DNA of 64,000 bases from Spirulina subsalsa PCC 9445 (GCF_000314005.1 NZ_JH980292.1:2762779-2826778); one strand, 5' to 3'. Positions 53,646-62,245 are shown, numbered from the stretch's first letter. The notes: generated from the sequence alone by a model not told the origin. Numbers and translations are program-made.

Positions 53646-54479
53646 TTAAGTTTCCGCTTCCGTCGCCGTAGCGGGAATCATTTTGATATCCGTCGCTAAT
53701 CCCAAGAATTGCAGGAGGCGAATGGTCATCCAAGTGATATCAAGTTCCCACCACTTCAAACCATGACGGGCAGAATATTGATAAGCGTGATGGTTATTGT
53801 GCCAACCTTCACCGTAAGTCACTAAAGCCACCCACCAACAGTTCCGAGATTTGTCATCAGAATCATAGGTTCTGTAGCCGAATTTGTGAGTTGCACTGTT
53901 CACAAACCAAGTGCAGTGGAACACAAAGACGAGGCGGAAGAAAATCCCCCAAACCACATAAGACCAGCCACCCAAGGCAAAGAGAATCAGGCCTAAAACC
54001 ACCTGAACCAGTACAAAGTATTGATCGAAGAATTTATAAACTGGGTCGTCTTTAATATCTTTGGTAAAACGGGGAATATGTTCATGAGCGGGGATTTTAT
54101 AGAACATCCAGCCTAAATGACTCCAGAAGAACCCTAAACTAGAATCATGGGGATCTAAATCCCGGTCGGAGTGTAAATGGTGGATGCGGTGTAACCCCAC
54201 CCAGTCAATCACGCCCCCTTGACAGGCCAAAGCACCACAGAAAACAAAGAAATACTCCACCAGTTTGGGCGCTTTAAAGCTCCGATGACTCACCAGACGA
54301 TGCCACCCTAGAGTAATTCCCAGACCCCCTGTAATCCAGTGGAGCAAAAGAACTACACCTATCGCTGACCAGCTAAAATTTCCGGGCAGCAGGGCAAACA
54401 ACGCAAAAAAATGGATGAATGCCATATAGGAGATATTCTTCCAGTTAAGCGGAAGCTTATTCGATGTCGCAGCAGTCAT
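53646..54479 (-). CDS. desC: Membrane fatty acid desaturase (DesC-like delta-9)
   Basis: 277 residues. The three His boxes of acyl-lipid/acyl-CoA desaturases are present: HRLVSH, HRIHH (in VGLHRIHHLHS) and HNNHH (in EGWHNNHHAYQ). Four hydrophobic segments frame them. It introduces a delta-9 double bond into C18 (or C16) acyl chains of membrane lipids, using ferredoxin as electron donor. It is divergent from the neighbouring methionine gamma-lyase-family gene with a 97-bp shared promoter region. Confidence 0.93.
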   Translation of the reverse strand: MTAATSNKLPLNWKNISYMAFIHFFALFALLPGNFSWSAIGVVLLLHWITGGLGITLGWHRLVSHRSFKAPKLVEYFFVFCGALACQGGVIDWVGLHRIHHLHSDRDLDPHDSSLGFFWSHLGWMFYKIPAHEHIPRFTKDIKDDPVYKFFDQYFVLVQVVLGLILFALGGWSYVVWGIFFRLVFVFHCTWFVNSATHKFGYRTYDSDDKSRNCWWVALVTYGEGWHNNHHAYQYSARHGLKWWELDITWMTIRLLQFLGLATDIKMIPATATEAET

Positions 54480-54576
54480 GTATGAACCTAAAAAAAATTA
54501 ACAAAGTAGCCTTATCCTATCGAAGATTAAATGGTTTATTCTAAGAATTCAGACAAATTTCACGCTTTATTAAGGA

Positions 54577-55806
54577 ATGAACAGCAGAGAATTGCTGAAT
54601 GACGCAGAAAAGGCACTCCTTCCGATTTTTCACCGAATTGATGCGCAGGTCAAGCAAAACCTAGAAAAAGTTTTGATGGCCTTTCGCCAGCACCGGGTCG
54701 GCCCCCATCACTTCGCGGGGGTGAATGGCTACGGACACGATGATTTAGGCCGTGCTACCCTCGATCAAGTTTTCGCCCAGGTCATGGGGGCGGAGGCGGC
54801 GGCGGTGCGGTTACAATTTGTCTCGGGGACTCATGCGATCGCCTGTGCTTTATTCGGGGTTCTGCGGCCGGGGGATGAGATGTTGGCGGTGGCGGGCGCG
54901 CCCTACGATACCCTAGAGGAGGTGATTGGTCTTCGGGGGTCGGGTCAGGGGTCTTTAGGGGAATTTGGCATTGAGTACCGTCAGCTAGAGTTAACCCCCA
55001 CAGGTGAGATTGACTGGCAGGCGCTGGGGCATTCGGTGCAGGAGAAAACCCGTTTAGTTCTCATTCAGCGCTCCTGCGGCTATTCGTGGCGGAAGAGTTT
55101 GTCGTTATCAGATATTGAGAAAATTGTCAAGGTAGTTAAGGCACAAAATCCCGAAACGGTGTGTTTTGTGGATAATTGCTATGGGGAATTTATCGAAACC
55201 CAAGAGCCGACGGGGGTAGGGGCGGATTTGATGGCCGGGTCTTTGATTAAGAATCCGGGGGGAACGATTGTGCCGACGGGGGGCTATGTGGCGGGACGGG
55301 AGGAGTGGGTAGAGGCGGCCACCTGTCGGTTAACGGCGCCGGGGATTGGCAGTTCTGGGGGGGCGACGTTTGATCTGAATCGTCTGTTGTTTCAGGGGTT
55401 ATTTTTAGCGCCCCAAATGGTGGGGGAGGCGATGAAGGGAACCCATTTGGTGGCCTATGTGTTTGATCAGTTGGGCTATGAGGTGAATCCGGGGCCGTTA
55501 GAACCCCGTCGAGATGTGATTCAAGCCATCCGTTTGGGTTCACCGGATAAGCTGATTGCCTTCTGTAAGGCGATTCAACGCCTTTCTCCCGTGGGGTCTT
55601 ACCTAGAACCGGTGGCGGCGGCCATGCCGGGGTATGAGAGCGATTTAGTGATGGCTGGGGGAACGTTCGTGGATGGCAGTACCTCGGAATTTTCGGCGGA
55701 TGGGCCGTTGCGAGAACCCTATATTGCTTTTTGTCAGGGGGGGACTCATTGGACTCATGTTGCTCTGGCGTTGGAAGCGGCGATCGCAGCGCTTAATCCG
55801 GAGTGA
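54577..55806 (+). CDS. Methionine gamma-lyase-family PLP protein (aluminium-resistance family)
   Basis: 409 residues of the PF06838 family. PLP-Lys is in LMAGSLIKNPGG, and FVSGTHAIACALFGVLRPGDEML and VCFVDNCYGEF (PLP-Asp) are conserved. This family is annotated as methionine gamma-lyase or aluminium-resistance protein; the real substrate is uncertain. The next gene is convergent; after removing the MITE and one target copy the two stops would be about five bases apart. Confidence 0.93.
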   Translation: MNSRELLNDAEKALLPIFHRIDAQVKQNLEKVLMAFRQHRVGPHHFAGVNGYGHDDLGRATLDQVFAQVMGAEAAAVRLQFVSGTHAIACALFGVLRPGDEMLAVAGAPYDTLEEVIGLRGSGQGSLGEFGIEYRQLELTPTGEIDWQALGHSVQEKTRLVLIQRSCGYSWRKSLSLSDIEKIVKVVKAQNPETVCFVDNCYGEFIETQEPTGVGADLMAGSLIKNPGGTIVPTGGYVAGREEWVEAATCRLTAPGIGSSGGATFDLNRLLFQGLFLAPQMVGEAMKGTHLVAYVFDQLGYEVNPGPLEPRRDVIQAIRLGSPDKLIAFCKAIQRLSPVGSYLEPVAAAMPGYESDLVMAGGTFVDGSTSEFSADGPLREPYIAFCQGGTHWTHVALALEAAIAALNPE

Positions 55807-55811
55807 CTCCC

Positions 55812-56308
55812 TAACTAGGGCTGAATAAGTCCGAGAGTTGGGGAGTCGGGAATCGGGAATAGGGAATAGGGAGTCGGGAGTCGGGAGTCGGGAGTCGGGA
55901 GTCGGGAGTCGGGAATCGGGAGTCGGGAATCGGGAATCGGGAATCGGGAGTCGGGAATCGGGAATAGGGAATAGGGAGTCGGGAGTCGGGAGTCGGGAAT
56001 CGGGAGTCGGGAGTCGGGAGTCGGGAGTCGGGAGTCGGGAGTCGGGAGTCGGGAGTCGGGAATCGGGAGTCGGGAATCGGGAGTCGGGAGTCGGGAGTCG
56101 GGAATCGGGAGTCGGGAGTCGGAAGTAATGTCATTGCGTTTGCTGCGCAACGCTTCGCGAACGCGTAGCGTTCCGAAGGAAGGTACGAAGCAATCTAGTC
56201 AGGAGTCAGGAGATTGCCTCTCCCCCTCTCTCCCTATTCCCTGTTCCCCGTTTCCCTATTCCCTATTCCCTAGCCCCACGAGCAAAGTTATTCAGCAGAC
56301 CCTAACTA
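55812..56308. mobile_element. MITE-like element with 40-unit heptamer array and TAACTA direct repeats
   Basis: The body is 55818-56302 (485 bp). The left end is GGGCTGAATAAGTCCGAG and the right end is GTTATTCAGCAGACCC (inverted repeats). The non-palindromic hexamer TAACTA occurs on both sides (55812-55817 and 56303-56308), which supports a target duplication. The interior is about 40 GGGAGTC/GGGAATC heptamers (55843-56123), a GC-rich palindrome (56143-56173) and a C/T-rich tract. It separates two convergent genes and overlaps the last base of the FAD-protein stop codon. Confidence 0.85.
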
Positions 56309-57492
56309 TATAACGAGGGTTTAATCAATGCCGGAACAATGCGATCGCAGGCCATTCTCCCTCCCGATAAATTCCGCGCCACTGGACCCAATTGTAAGGC
56401 CGCCCATCCTCCCATAACAAAAATATTGCTCTTCCCCCAGCGTAAATGGTCATCCAACACAGGTAAACCCCGAATAAGGGGCAGTGGGGCAAAATCCTGT
56501 AGAGTTTTCAGCAGGGGGTGTTGGGCGACATCCCATTGAGTCCCCGTGGCACACCAAAGGCGATCGCATTTCAAGGTCTGACCATCATCACAGGTAATCT
56601 GCCACTGTTGCCCCGACTCTACAAGATCCACAATTTGGCAATTTTCCCGTAACTGTAACAGACCTTGCTTTTGGGCTTGACGGAGTTGGGTCATCATTTC
56701 CGGGGTGAGAGATCCCCCATTGCGGGCGCTTTGGATCATCTGCCAACGAGTCTCCCAGTCTCTCTCCTCCCAGAAGGTTTTAAGGGACTTGGGCCCTAAC
56801 CAACTGGGATCCGCATCAAACAGTTTAACCTGCATTTTCCGACGGTGGATTAGGGTGACAGTGGCTCCTCGGGTCGTTGCACCTACCGCTAAATGGCCGG
56901 CCGTCAGTCCTCCCCCCACAATCACCACCTGTTCCCCCCTCAAAGATAACCCCCTTAAATCCACCTCTTGGGCGCTACAGAGACGTTCGCCCCTGTGATT
57001 TTCCGCCCAACTGGGCCACTGGGGAACACTAGGCCCGGTGGCCAACACCACCCGACGGGCAATCACCGACTCCCCCGATCCACTATGGAGTTGGTACAAA
57101 CTGGATTTGCGCCCTTTGAGGGGTTCAATGGCCTCAATTTTTTGCGGGATCACTTGTTCTTCCAGTTGCCAGCGTTTAATCACATCTTGACAAAACTGTT
57201 GGAAGAGTTCCCGACTCGGACGATCATAGGGGGGGTAAAAATGCTCCGGTCGAGTTTCGGCAAAATGGCGCAGGGCGTAAGGATTGGGGTCTGGGTGATG
57301 AACGGCAGGCGATCGCAAATAGGGAATATCTAAGGCCTCAAACTGCTGCTGCCACACCTTCAGCCACTGCCCACTGGGATCAAAAATCTTTAAACGCGAT
57401 CGCCACTTCGGCCGCTTTTTCAACAAATGCGTCGCCAACATTAAACCATGAGGGCCGGCTCCAATTATCGCAATATCAAGGGGTCGAGTCAT
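56302..57492 (-). CDS. FAD/NAD(P)-binding oxidoreductase
   Basis: About 396 residues from MTRPLDIAIIGAGPHG; GTG/ATG codons to 57507 add five residues. The FAD Rossmann motif IAIIGAGPHGLMLATHLL and an NADP-binding GxGxxA-like block VVIVGGGLTAGHLAVGA are both present, with the ATG motif VVLATGPSVPQWP. The overall plan resembles lysine/ornithine N-monooxygenases and related flavin monooxygenases. It faces hemB with 95 bp between, sharing the Fur/Zur-like site region. A metal-linked role is inference. Confidence 0.8.
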   Translation of the reverse strand: MTRPLDIAIIGAGPHGLMLATHLLKKRPKWRSRLKIFDPSGQWLKVWQQQFEALDIPYLRSPAVHHPDPNPYALRHFAETRPEHFYPPYDRPSRELFQQFCQDVIKRWQLEEQVIPQKIEAIEPLKGRKSSLYQLHSGSGESVIARRVVLATGPSVPQWPSWAENHRGERLCSAQEVDLRGLSLRGEQVVIVGGGLTAGHLAVGATTRGATVTLIHRRKMQVKLFDADPSWLGPKSLKTFWEERDWETRWQMIQSARNGGSLTPEMMTQLRQAQKQGLLQLRENCQIVDLVESGQQWQITCDDGQTLKCDRLWCATGTQWDVAQHPLLKTLQDFAPLPLIRGLPVLDDHLRWGKSNIFVMGGWAALQLGPVARNLSGGRMACDRIVPALIKPSLYS

Positions 57493-57546
57493 TACCGAAC
57501 AAGTCATAATCGGATTTTTTCGCCAATGGGTTGGAAAATAGAACGC

Positions 57547-57573
57547 TATAATCTAGAATGATAATCGTTCTCA
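57547..57573. promoter_or_regulatory. hemB promoter with Fur/Zur-type operator
   Basis: TATAAT (57547-57552) is a consensus -10. Six bases on, TGATAAT-C-GTTCTCA (57559-57573) matches the 7-1-7 Fur-family consensus TGATAAT-N-ATTATCA: the first half perfectly, the second in five of seven. A repressor bound there would cover the start of transcription of hemB, whose ATG is at 57587. Whether Fur or Zur binds cannot be told from the sequence alone. Confidence 0.6.
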
Positions 57574-57586
57574 TTTTAACCTCACA

Positions 57587-58642
57587 ATGACCCTATCCCC
57601 ACCCAAACTTTCTTCTCCGATCTTCCGAAGACCGCGACGTTTAAGGCAGAGTGACGGATTGCGGCGTTTAGTGCGAGAAAACCACCTGCAACTGGATGAT
57701 TTAATCTACCCAGTCTTTGTTATGGAAGGAGAGAATCAACAAGTCGAAGTTCCTTCAATGCCCGGAATATACCGCTATAGCTTAGATTTGTTATTAGAGG
57801 AACTAGCCAGCGTGCAGGAATTGGGACTGAGTGCGATCGCCCTTTTTCCCCTCATCCCTGAACACCAAAAAAACAACCAAGGCAGCGAAAGTTATAATCC
57901 CGACGGCCTCATCCCCCGTGCTATCCGTGCCATAAAACAGGCATTTCCTGACCTGATTGTTATTACCGATGTCGCCTTAGACCCTTATAGTGATCAAGGA
58001 CACGACGGCATCGTTGACGAAAACGGGAAAATCCTCAACGATGAAACCGTTGCCGTTTTAATCAAACAATCCCTCGTCCAAGCAGAAGCAGGCGCTGATC
58101 TTGTCGCCCCCTCAGACATGATGGACGGACGCATTGGAGCCATTCGGAAAGCCCTCGACGGTGCCGAATACATCCAGACAGGCATCTTAGCCTATAGTGC
58201 TAAATACGCCTCAGCCTACTACGGCCCCTTTCGAGATGCCCTCGACTCCGCCCCCAAATTTGGCGATAAAAAAACCTATCAAATGGACATCGCCAACAGT
58301 CGAGAAGCCCTCAAAGAAGTCATTCTAGATCGAGCAGAAGGGGCTGATATTATCATGGTCAAACCTGCCCTTGCCTACCTTGATATTATTACCCGCATTA
58401 AACCCTATACCTACACCCCCATTGCGGCCTATAACGTCAGTGGAGAATATGCCATGATTAAAGCCGCCGCTCAACGGGGATGGGTCGATGAAAAGACCAT
58501 TGTTTTAGAGACTTTAACCAGCATTAAACGGGCTGGGGCTGACCTTATTTTAACCTATTTTGCTAAACAAGTTGCTGAATTGGGAATAGGTAACGGGGAA
58601 CGGGTAACGGGTAATAGGGAATGGGGAATAGGTAATAAATAA
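57587..58642 (+). CDS. hemB: Delta-aminolevulinic acid dehydratase (zinc-independent type)
   Basis: 351 residues. The catalytic Lys pair lies in LAYSAKYASAYYGPF and DIIMVKPALAYLD. The metal region reads DVALDPYSDQGHDG: Asp where Zn-dependent enzymes have Cys (DVCLCEYTSHGHCG), so this is the Mg/K-type that needs no zinc. It condenses two ALA molecules to porphobilinogen for tetrapyrroles. The last 20 or so residues (LGIGNGERVTGNREWG...) are encoded by repeat DNA that replaces the natural end. It is likely under the operator just upstream. Confidence 0.95.
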   Translation: MTLSPPKLSSPIFRRPRRLRQSDGLRRLVRENHLQLDDLIYPVFVMEGENQQVEVPSMPGIYRYSLDLLLEELASVQELGLSAIALFPLIPEHQKNNQGSESYNPDGLIPRAIRAIKQAFPDLIVITDVALDPYSDQGHDGIVDENGKILNDETVAVLIKQSLVQAEAGADLVAPSDMMDGRIGAIRKALDGAEYIQTGILAYSAKYASAYYGPFRDALDSAPKFGDKKTYQMDIANSREALKEVILDRAEGADIIMVKPALAYLDIITRIKPYTYTPIAAYNVSGEYAMIKAAAQRGWVDEKTIVLETLTSIKRAGADLILTYFAKQVAELGIGNGERVTGNREWGIGNK

Positions 58643-58735
58643 TGGGTAATAGGTAATAGGTAATAGACATCTCCCCCTCTCCCCTGCTCCCCTGCTCCCC
58701 TGCTCCCCCCTGTTCCCTGTTTCCCAGTTCAATCA
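58585..58735. repeat. Repeat tract fused to the end of hemB
   Basis: GGGAATAGGTAAC, GGGTAATAGG and TAATAGG units are followed by CCCCTGCTCC units and CTGTTCCC, the same C/T-rich tail as in the MITE-like elements. Its first part is read as the C-terminus of HemB and gives its stop codon. No terminal inverted repeats or target duplication are clear. Confidence 0.6.
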
Positions 58736-58770
58736 GTCTAACAATTATAAACCTTAACCAACTCCTAACC

Positions 58771-59835
58771 ATGAATCAAAGAGTACAAGAAATAGAAGTC
58801 GCCAACCTCCCTAAACAAGGATTGCCTGTTACCATTATTACAGGCTTCTTAGGCAGTGGAAAAACCACCCTGCTTAATCATATCCTAAACAATCGCCAAA
58901 ACTTGAAAGTGGCCGTCCTCGTCAACGAATTTGGCGACATTAATATTGATAGTCAATTGCTCGTTTCCTTAGAAGATGATAAAATAGAACTGAGTAATGG
59001 CTGTATTTGTTGCACCATAAACGAGGGTTTAGTAGAAGCCGTTTATAAAATCTTAGAAAAAGAAGACGTTGATTATTTGGTCATTGAAACGACAGGCGTT
59101 GCTGACCCTCTGCCGATTTTATTAACCTTTTTAGGCACAGAATTGAGAGACTTAACCCATCTCGATTCAATCATTACAATAGTTGATGCAGAAACCTTTG
59201 ACTTGAATCACTTTGGCAGTGAAGCCGCCATAAATCAACTGATTTATGGTGATATTATTTTGTTAAATAAAACCGACCTTGTTTCAGCCCAAAAACTGTT
59301 AGAATTAGAAGGCTTTATCCGGCAAAACAAAAACGCGGCTCGGATTTTAAATTGTCAGTATGGCAAAGTTCCCTTACCCCTGATTTTAGATGTGGGATAC
59401 AATGACCCAGAACAGTATGCAGTCTTTCTAGAAGATCATAGTCCTGCTAGTCATGATCATCATGAACATGAGCATCATGATCATAAACATCATGAACATG
59501 ACCATCATCACACCAGTCACCACCTTGATAATGATGGTTTTGTCGCCATTTCTTTCCAGAGTACCCGTCCTCTTTCCATCGAGAAATTCCAAGAATTTTT
59601 AGATGAAATTCCCGAAACCGTTTTCCGAGCAAAAGGCATCTTGTGGTTTGTTGAAAGTGAACAAAAGCACATTTTCCAACTGAGTGGAAAGCGGTTCATG
59701 ATTGATGCTGACTTTTGGCACGATGAAAAGCGGTCGAATCAACTTATTTTAATTGGTCGTAACCTAGAAAAAGAGCGTTTACTTCAAGGATTAGAACAAT
59801 GTCACGCCCTCCCGGAAGCAATAACCGCTCTCTAG
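58771..59835 (+). CDS. COG0523 (CobW/ZNG1-type) GTPase, His-rich metallochaperone
   Basis: 354 residues. P-loop GFLGSGKTTLL, the CxCC metal site (NGCICCTI), EFGDINIDSQLL (switch), NKTD and the CobW C-terminal domain (VFRAKGILWFVES). Between about 225 and 255 there is a His/Asp/Glu-rich loop with about 17 His in 30 residues, typical of metal-storing members. Such proteins move Zn (or Co, Fe) into client enzymes, often when the metal is scarce. It follows hemB by 128 bp and leads a five-gene colinear run whose first member is hemB. Confidence 0.95.
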   Translation: MNQRVQEIEVANLPKQGLPVTIITGFLGSGKTTLLNHILNNRQNLKVAVLVNEFGDINIDSQLLVSLEDDKIELSNGCICCTINEGLVEAVYKILEKEDVDYLVIETTGVADPLPILLTFLGTELRDLTHLDSIITIVDAETFDLNHFGSEAAINQLIYGDIILLNKTDLVSAQKLLELEGFIRQNKNAARILNCQYGKVPLPLILDVGYNDPEQYAVFLEDHSPASHDHHEHEHHDHKHHEHDHHHTSHHLDNDGFVAISFQSTRPLSIEKFQEFLDEIPETVFRAKGILWFVESEQKHIFQLSGKRFMIDADFWHDEKRSNQLILIGRNLEKERLLQGLEQCHALPEAITAL

Positions 59836-59836
59836 G

Positions 59837-60700
59837 TTGAGTGAAGCACCAACGCAATCTAACAAAACAATTGAAAGACTTGTACATTTTGCGAAACACC
59901 CTTATATTCATCAATTGATGATGGCACAATTACAACAACAATCTCCCGGCTTATATTTAGTCTCTGGTCCGGCTGGGAGCGGAAAAACTTACTGGATTAA
60001 TCAACAATTGCACCAACAACCAGAGATTAAGGTTTATGGTGCGCCCGGTCAAAGTTCGTGGTGTCTAGACTTTGCCTATCTTGAGAGTAAAATCACAGGA
60101 AAATGGCAAAATCTCAACACAGGAAACCTAGCGGAAATTGAAAGATGGGCGTTACAATCTCCAGTGTATCTAGAACTAGGGTTTCATTTAGATTTACAAG
60201 CCTTACCATCTTTTTCTATTCCCTGTTATAAGGTGGCCGTTTTGCCCAGTGGTTTAGCGATGAGTGAGTGGCATTTCTGGGCGGATGATTTGGTGTTAGG
60301 AGTAGGGGCAATGACTCCCCAAATGCCCTCCCAAATCCAGAAATCCGATCTAACGGGGGAAGTCTTTGATCCGGCCAGTTTAGAGGTGGTTTGGTATGAA
60401 TTAACTCACGGTGCTTATGGAGAAGTGCAACGGGCGAAGGGGATTTTTAATGTTGTCGATGGGCACTCATTTTGGTTTAGTTTTGTGGTGGGTCAAGAGA
60501 GCTATTATGAGGAGCTAAACCGCCCTCTGTGTTTGGATGGTCGTCCGGGGGGATTGAGTGGGATTGAGGTGTTCGGTCAAAATCTGGATACAGAGGCGAT
60601 CGCATCTAATCTCGCTGCCAGTTGTTTAAATGACCAACTCCTGAGCCACTATCAAGCCCAATACCGCAATCATACCCCCAATTACGAGGTCGTCTCATGA
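59837..60700 (+). CDS. P-loop NTPase with CobW-like C-terminal part
   Basis: About 287 residues from a TTG one base behind the preceding stop. A Walker A (VSGPAGSGKTYW) is followed by helices and a C-terminal region RAKGIFNVVDGHSFWFSF and RPLCLDGRPGGLSGIEVFG that resembles the CobW C domain (RAKG...). The CxCC site, switch and NKxD motifs of COG0523 proteins are absent. It may be a degenerate partner of the GTPase next door. The spacing (1 bp, then a 4-bp ATGA overlap with the next gene) indicates cotranscription. Confidence 0.65.
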   Translation: MSEAPTQSNKTIERLVHFAKHPYIHQLMMAQLQQQSPGLYLVSGPAGSGKTYWINQQLHQQPEIKVYGAPGQSSWCLDFAYLESKITGKWQNLNTGNLAEIERWALQSPVYLELGFHLDLQALPSFSIPCYKVAVLPSGLAMSEWHFWADDLVLGVGAMTPQMPSQIQKSDLTGEVFDPASLEVVWYELTHGAYGEVQRAKGIFNVVDGHSFWFSFVVGQESYYEELNRPLCLDGRPGGLSGIEVFGQNLDTEAIASNLAASCLNDQLLSHYQAQYRNHTPNYEVVS

Positions 60701-61509
60701 AAATTGCAGTTCTCTCTTGTATTCACGGCAACTACGAAGCTCTCAACGCCGTATTATCGGATTTAGACCAGCACAAAGCCGAAAAAATCTACTGTTTAGG
60801 GGATTTAGTGGGCTATGGCCCCTATCCGAACGCCGTAGTAGAAATGATCCGCTCCCTAGATATTCCCACCTGCCAAGGCTGTTGGGATGAGGATATTGTA
60901 GAAGGATTGAATGCTTGTGAGTGTAGCTATCCCTCCCTATTGGCTGAACAACGGGGTAAACTCGCCCATGAATGGACGAATGAGCGCATCTATCCTGAAG
61001 TGCGGGAATATCTCGCCCAACTCCCCCTAACGTTGCGCGAGGGAGACTTATGTTTTACTCACGGCAGTCCCCAAAACCAACATGAGTATCTTTTACCGGA
61101 AATGAATGCCTTTGCGGCCTTAGAGCGTGTGCTATCAACGGGGGCGAATATCCTGTTTTGTGGTCATACCCATGTTCCCTATATTCGCACCTTAGAAGCG
61201 GGATCTATTCGCTTGCGAGTGCAATCTGAGGGGGAAAGTGCAGAGGAAACGGTGGTTAATACTCCCCTGCGACGGATTGTGAATGTGGGGTCAGTGGGAG
61301 AACCGCGTCATGGGCGCCCTAATGCCACTTATGTCCTCTATGACACTATAACGGATCACGTCGAGTTAAGAGAAGTGGAGTATGACTATCAAAAAACCTG
61401 CGCGGCTATTATTGAACAAGGTTTACCGCCGATTTTTGCTTGGCGTTTAGCGCGGGGATTGGAGTTTGCCGAACGGGCCGATGATCCCAGTCATATTTGC
61501 GAACGTTAG
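60697..61509 (+). CDS. Metallophosphoesterase with Cys-substituted metal site
   Basis: 270 residues of the calcineurin-like family. GDLVGYG, THGSPQN and GHTHVPY are intact, and VNVGSVGEPRHGRP closes the domain. The first motif D-X-H is SCIHGN, with Cys8 in place of the Asp, and the GN(H/C)D motif is GCWDED, with Cys62 in place of the Asn. Further Cys59, Cys74 and Cys76 form CxxC and CxC near this site. Its ATG overlaps the preceding stop (ATGA). The substrate is unknown. Confidence 0.88.
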   Translation: MKIAVLSCIHGNYEALNAVLSDLDQHKAEKIYCLGDLVGYGPYPNAVVEMIRSLDIPTCQGCWDEDIVEGLNACECSYPSLLAEQRGKLAHEWTNERIYPEVREYLAQLPLTLREGDLCFTHGSPQNQHEYLLPEMNAFAALERVLSTGANILFCGHTHVPYIRTLEAGSIRLRVQSEGESAEETVVNTPLRRIVNVGSVGEPRHGRPNATYVLYDTITDHVELREVEYDYQKTCAAIIEQGLPPIFAWRLARGLEFAERADDPSHICER

Positions 61510-61524
61510 GGAGAACTTGATGTG

Positions 61525-62244
61525 ATGATGTGGGCAATTTTAACTGGGATTGAGGGCAATTTAGCGGCCTATGAGGCGGTTTTACGGCATCTGAAGCGGC
61601 AATCGGTGGAGATTGAAGCCCTGTATATTCTGGGGGATGTACTGGGCTTACAGGGGCCTGTGGAGGCTCTTCTAGAGCGTTTACAGTCGCCCCAAGGGGG
61701 GGAACCCACGCCCCAAATTTGTGCAGGTTTTTGGGAGGATCAGTATCTTCAGATGCAGGGGTGGGGGGGTGGACAACCGGAAGCGGCTTTGAGTCGCTAT
61801 GGGACTGATGTTCTGATGGCGTTACAGGAAAGGGTGCCTCGGTCTTGTTTGGATTGGTTGCGATCGCTCCCCTTTGGCTTTTTTGAACTAGATTGCTTAC
61901 TCGTCCACGGCAGCAGCGTTAGCGTTACCGATGAACTTTCCCCCCAAACCCCCCCTTGGCAGTTACTGGATTATTTGGTGCGAGTCGATGCGAATTTCCT
62001 CTTTTGTGGTCGTCTAGGTCAGTTTTTTAGGGTAGAACTCCAAAATAGTCAACTCTCCGCCCAAGTCACTACTTTAGATCAACCCCTCATTGAACAAAAA
62101 GCCACCTCTTCCCCCCGTCAGATTATCGGAGTGGGAAGCGTGGGACGGGTTTCAGGAATAGCTCATTCTTTGTTGTTCAGTCCCACCACAGGACAGATTT
62201 GCCCTCAAACCGTAGAGTACACGCCCAAGCCGATCTCTCCCTGA
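61525..62244 (+). CDS. Degenerate metallophosphoesterase-like protein
   Basis: About 240 residues from an ATG at 61525 preceded by GGGAGAA. It shares the fold plan with the preceding gene but lacks key ligands: TGIEGN instead of DxH, GFWEDQ instead of GNHD, and GRLGQF instead of GHTH. ILGDVLGL and LLVHGSS remain. It looks like a non-catalytic paralogue, perhaps a partner subunit. It is the end of the colinear run from hemB. Confidence 0.75.
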   Translation: MMWAILTGIEGNLAAYEAVLRHLKRQSVEIEALYILGDVLGLQGPVEALLERLQSPQGGEPTPQICAGFWEDQYLQMQGWGGGQPEAALSRYGTDVLMALQERVPRSCLDWLRSLPFGFFELDCLLVHGSSVSVTDELSPQTPPWQLLDYLVRVDANFLFCGRLGQFFRVELQNSQLSAQVTTLDQPLIEQKATSSPRQIIGVGSVGRVSGIAHSLLFSPTTGQICPQTVEYTPKPISP

Positions 62245-62245
62245 T

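Noticed and set aside
55811-56150. Frames of about 96-111 codons with PDSR or ESGV repeats.
   Set aside because: Same heptamer array, inside the MITE-like element.
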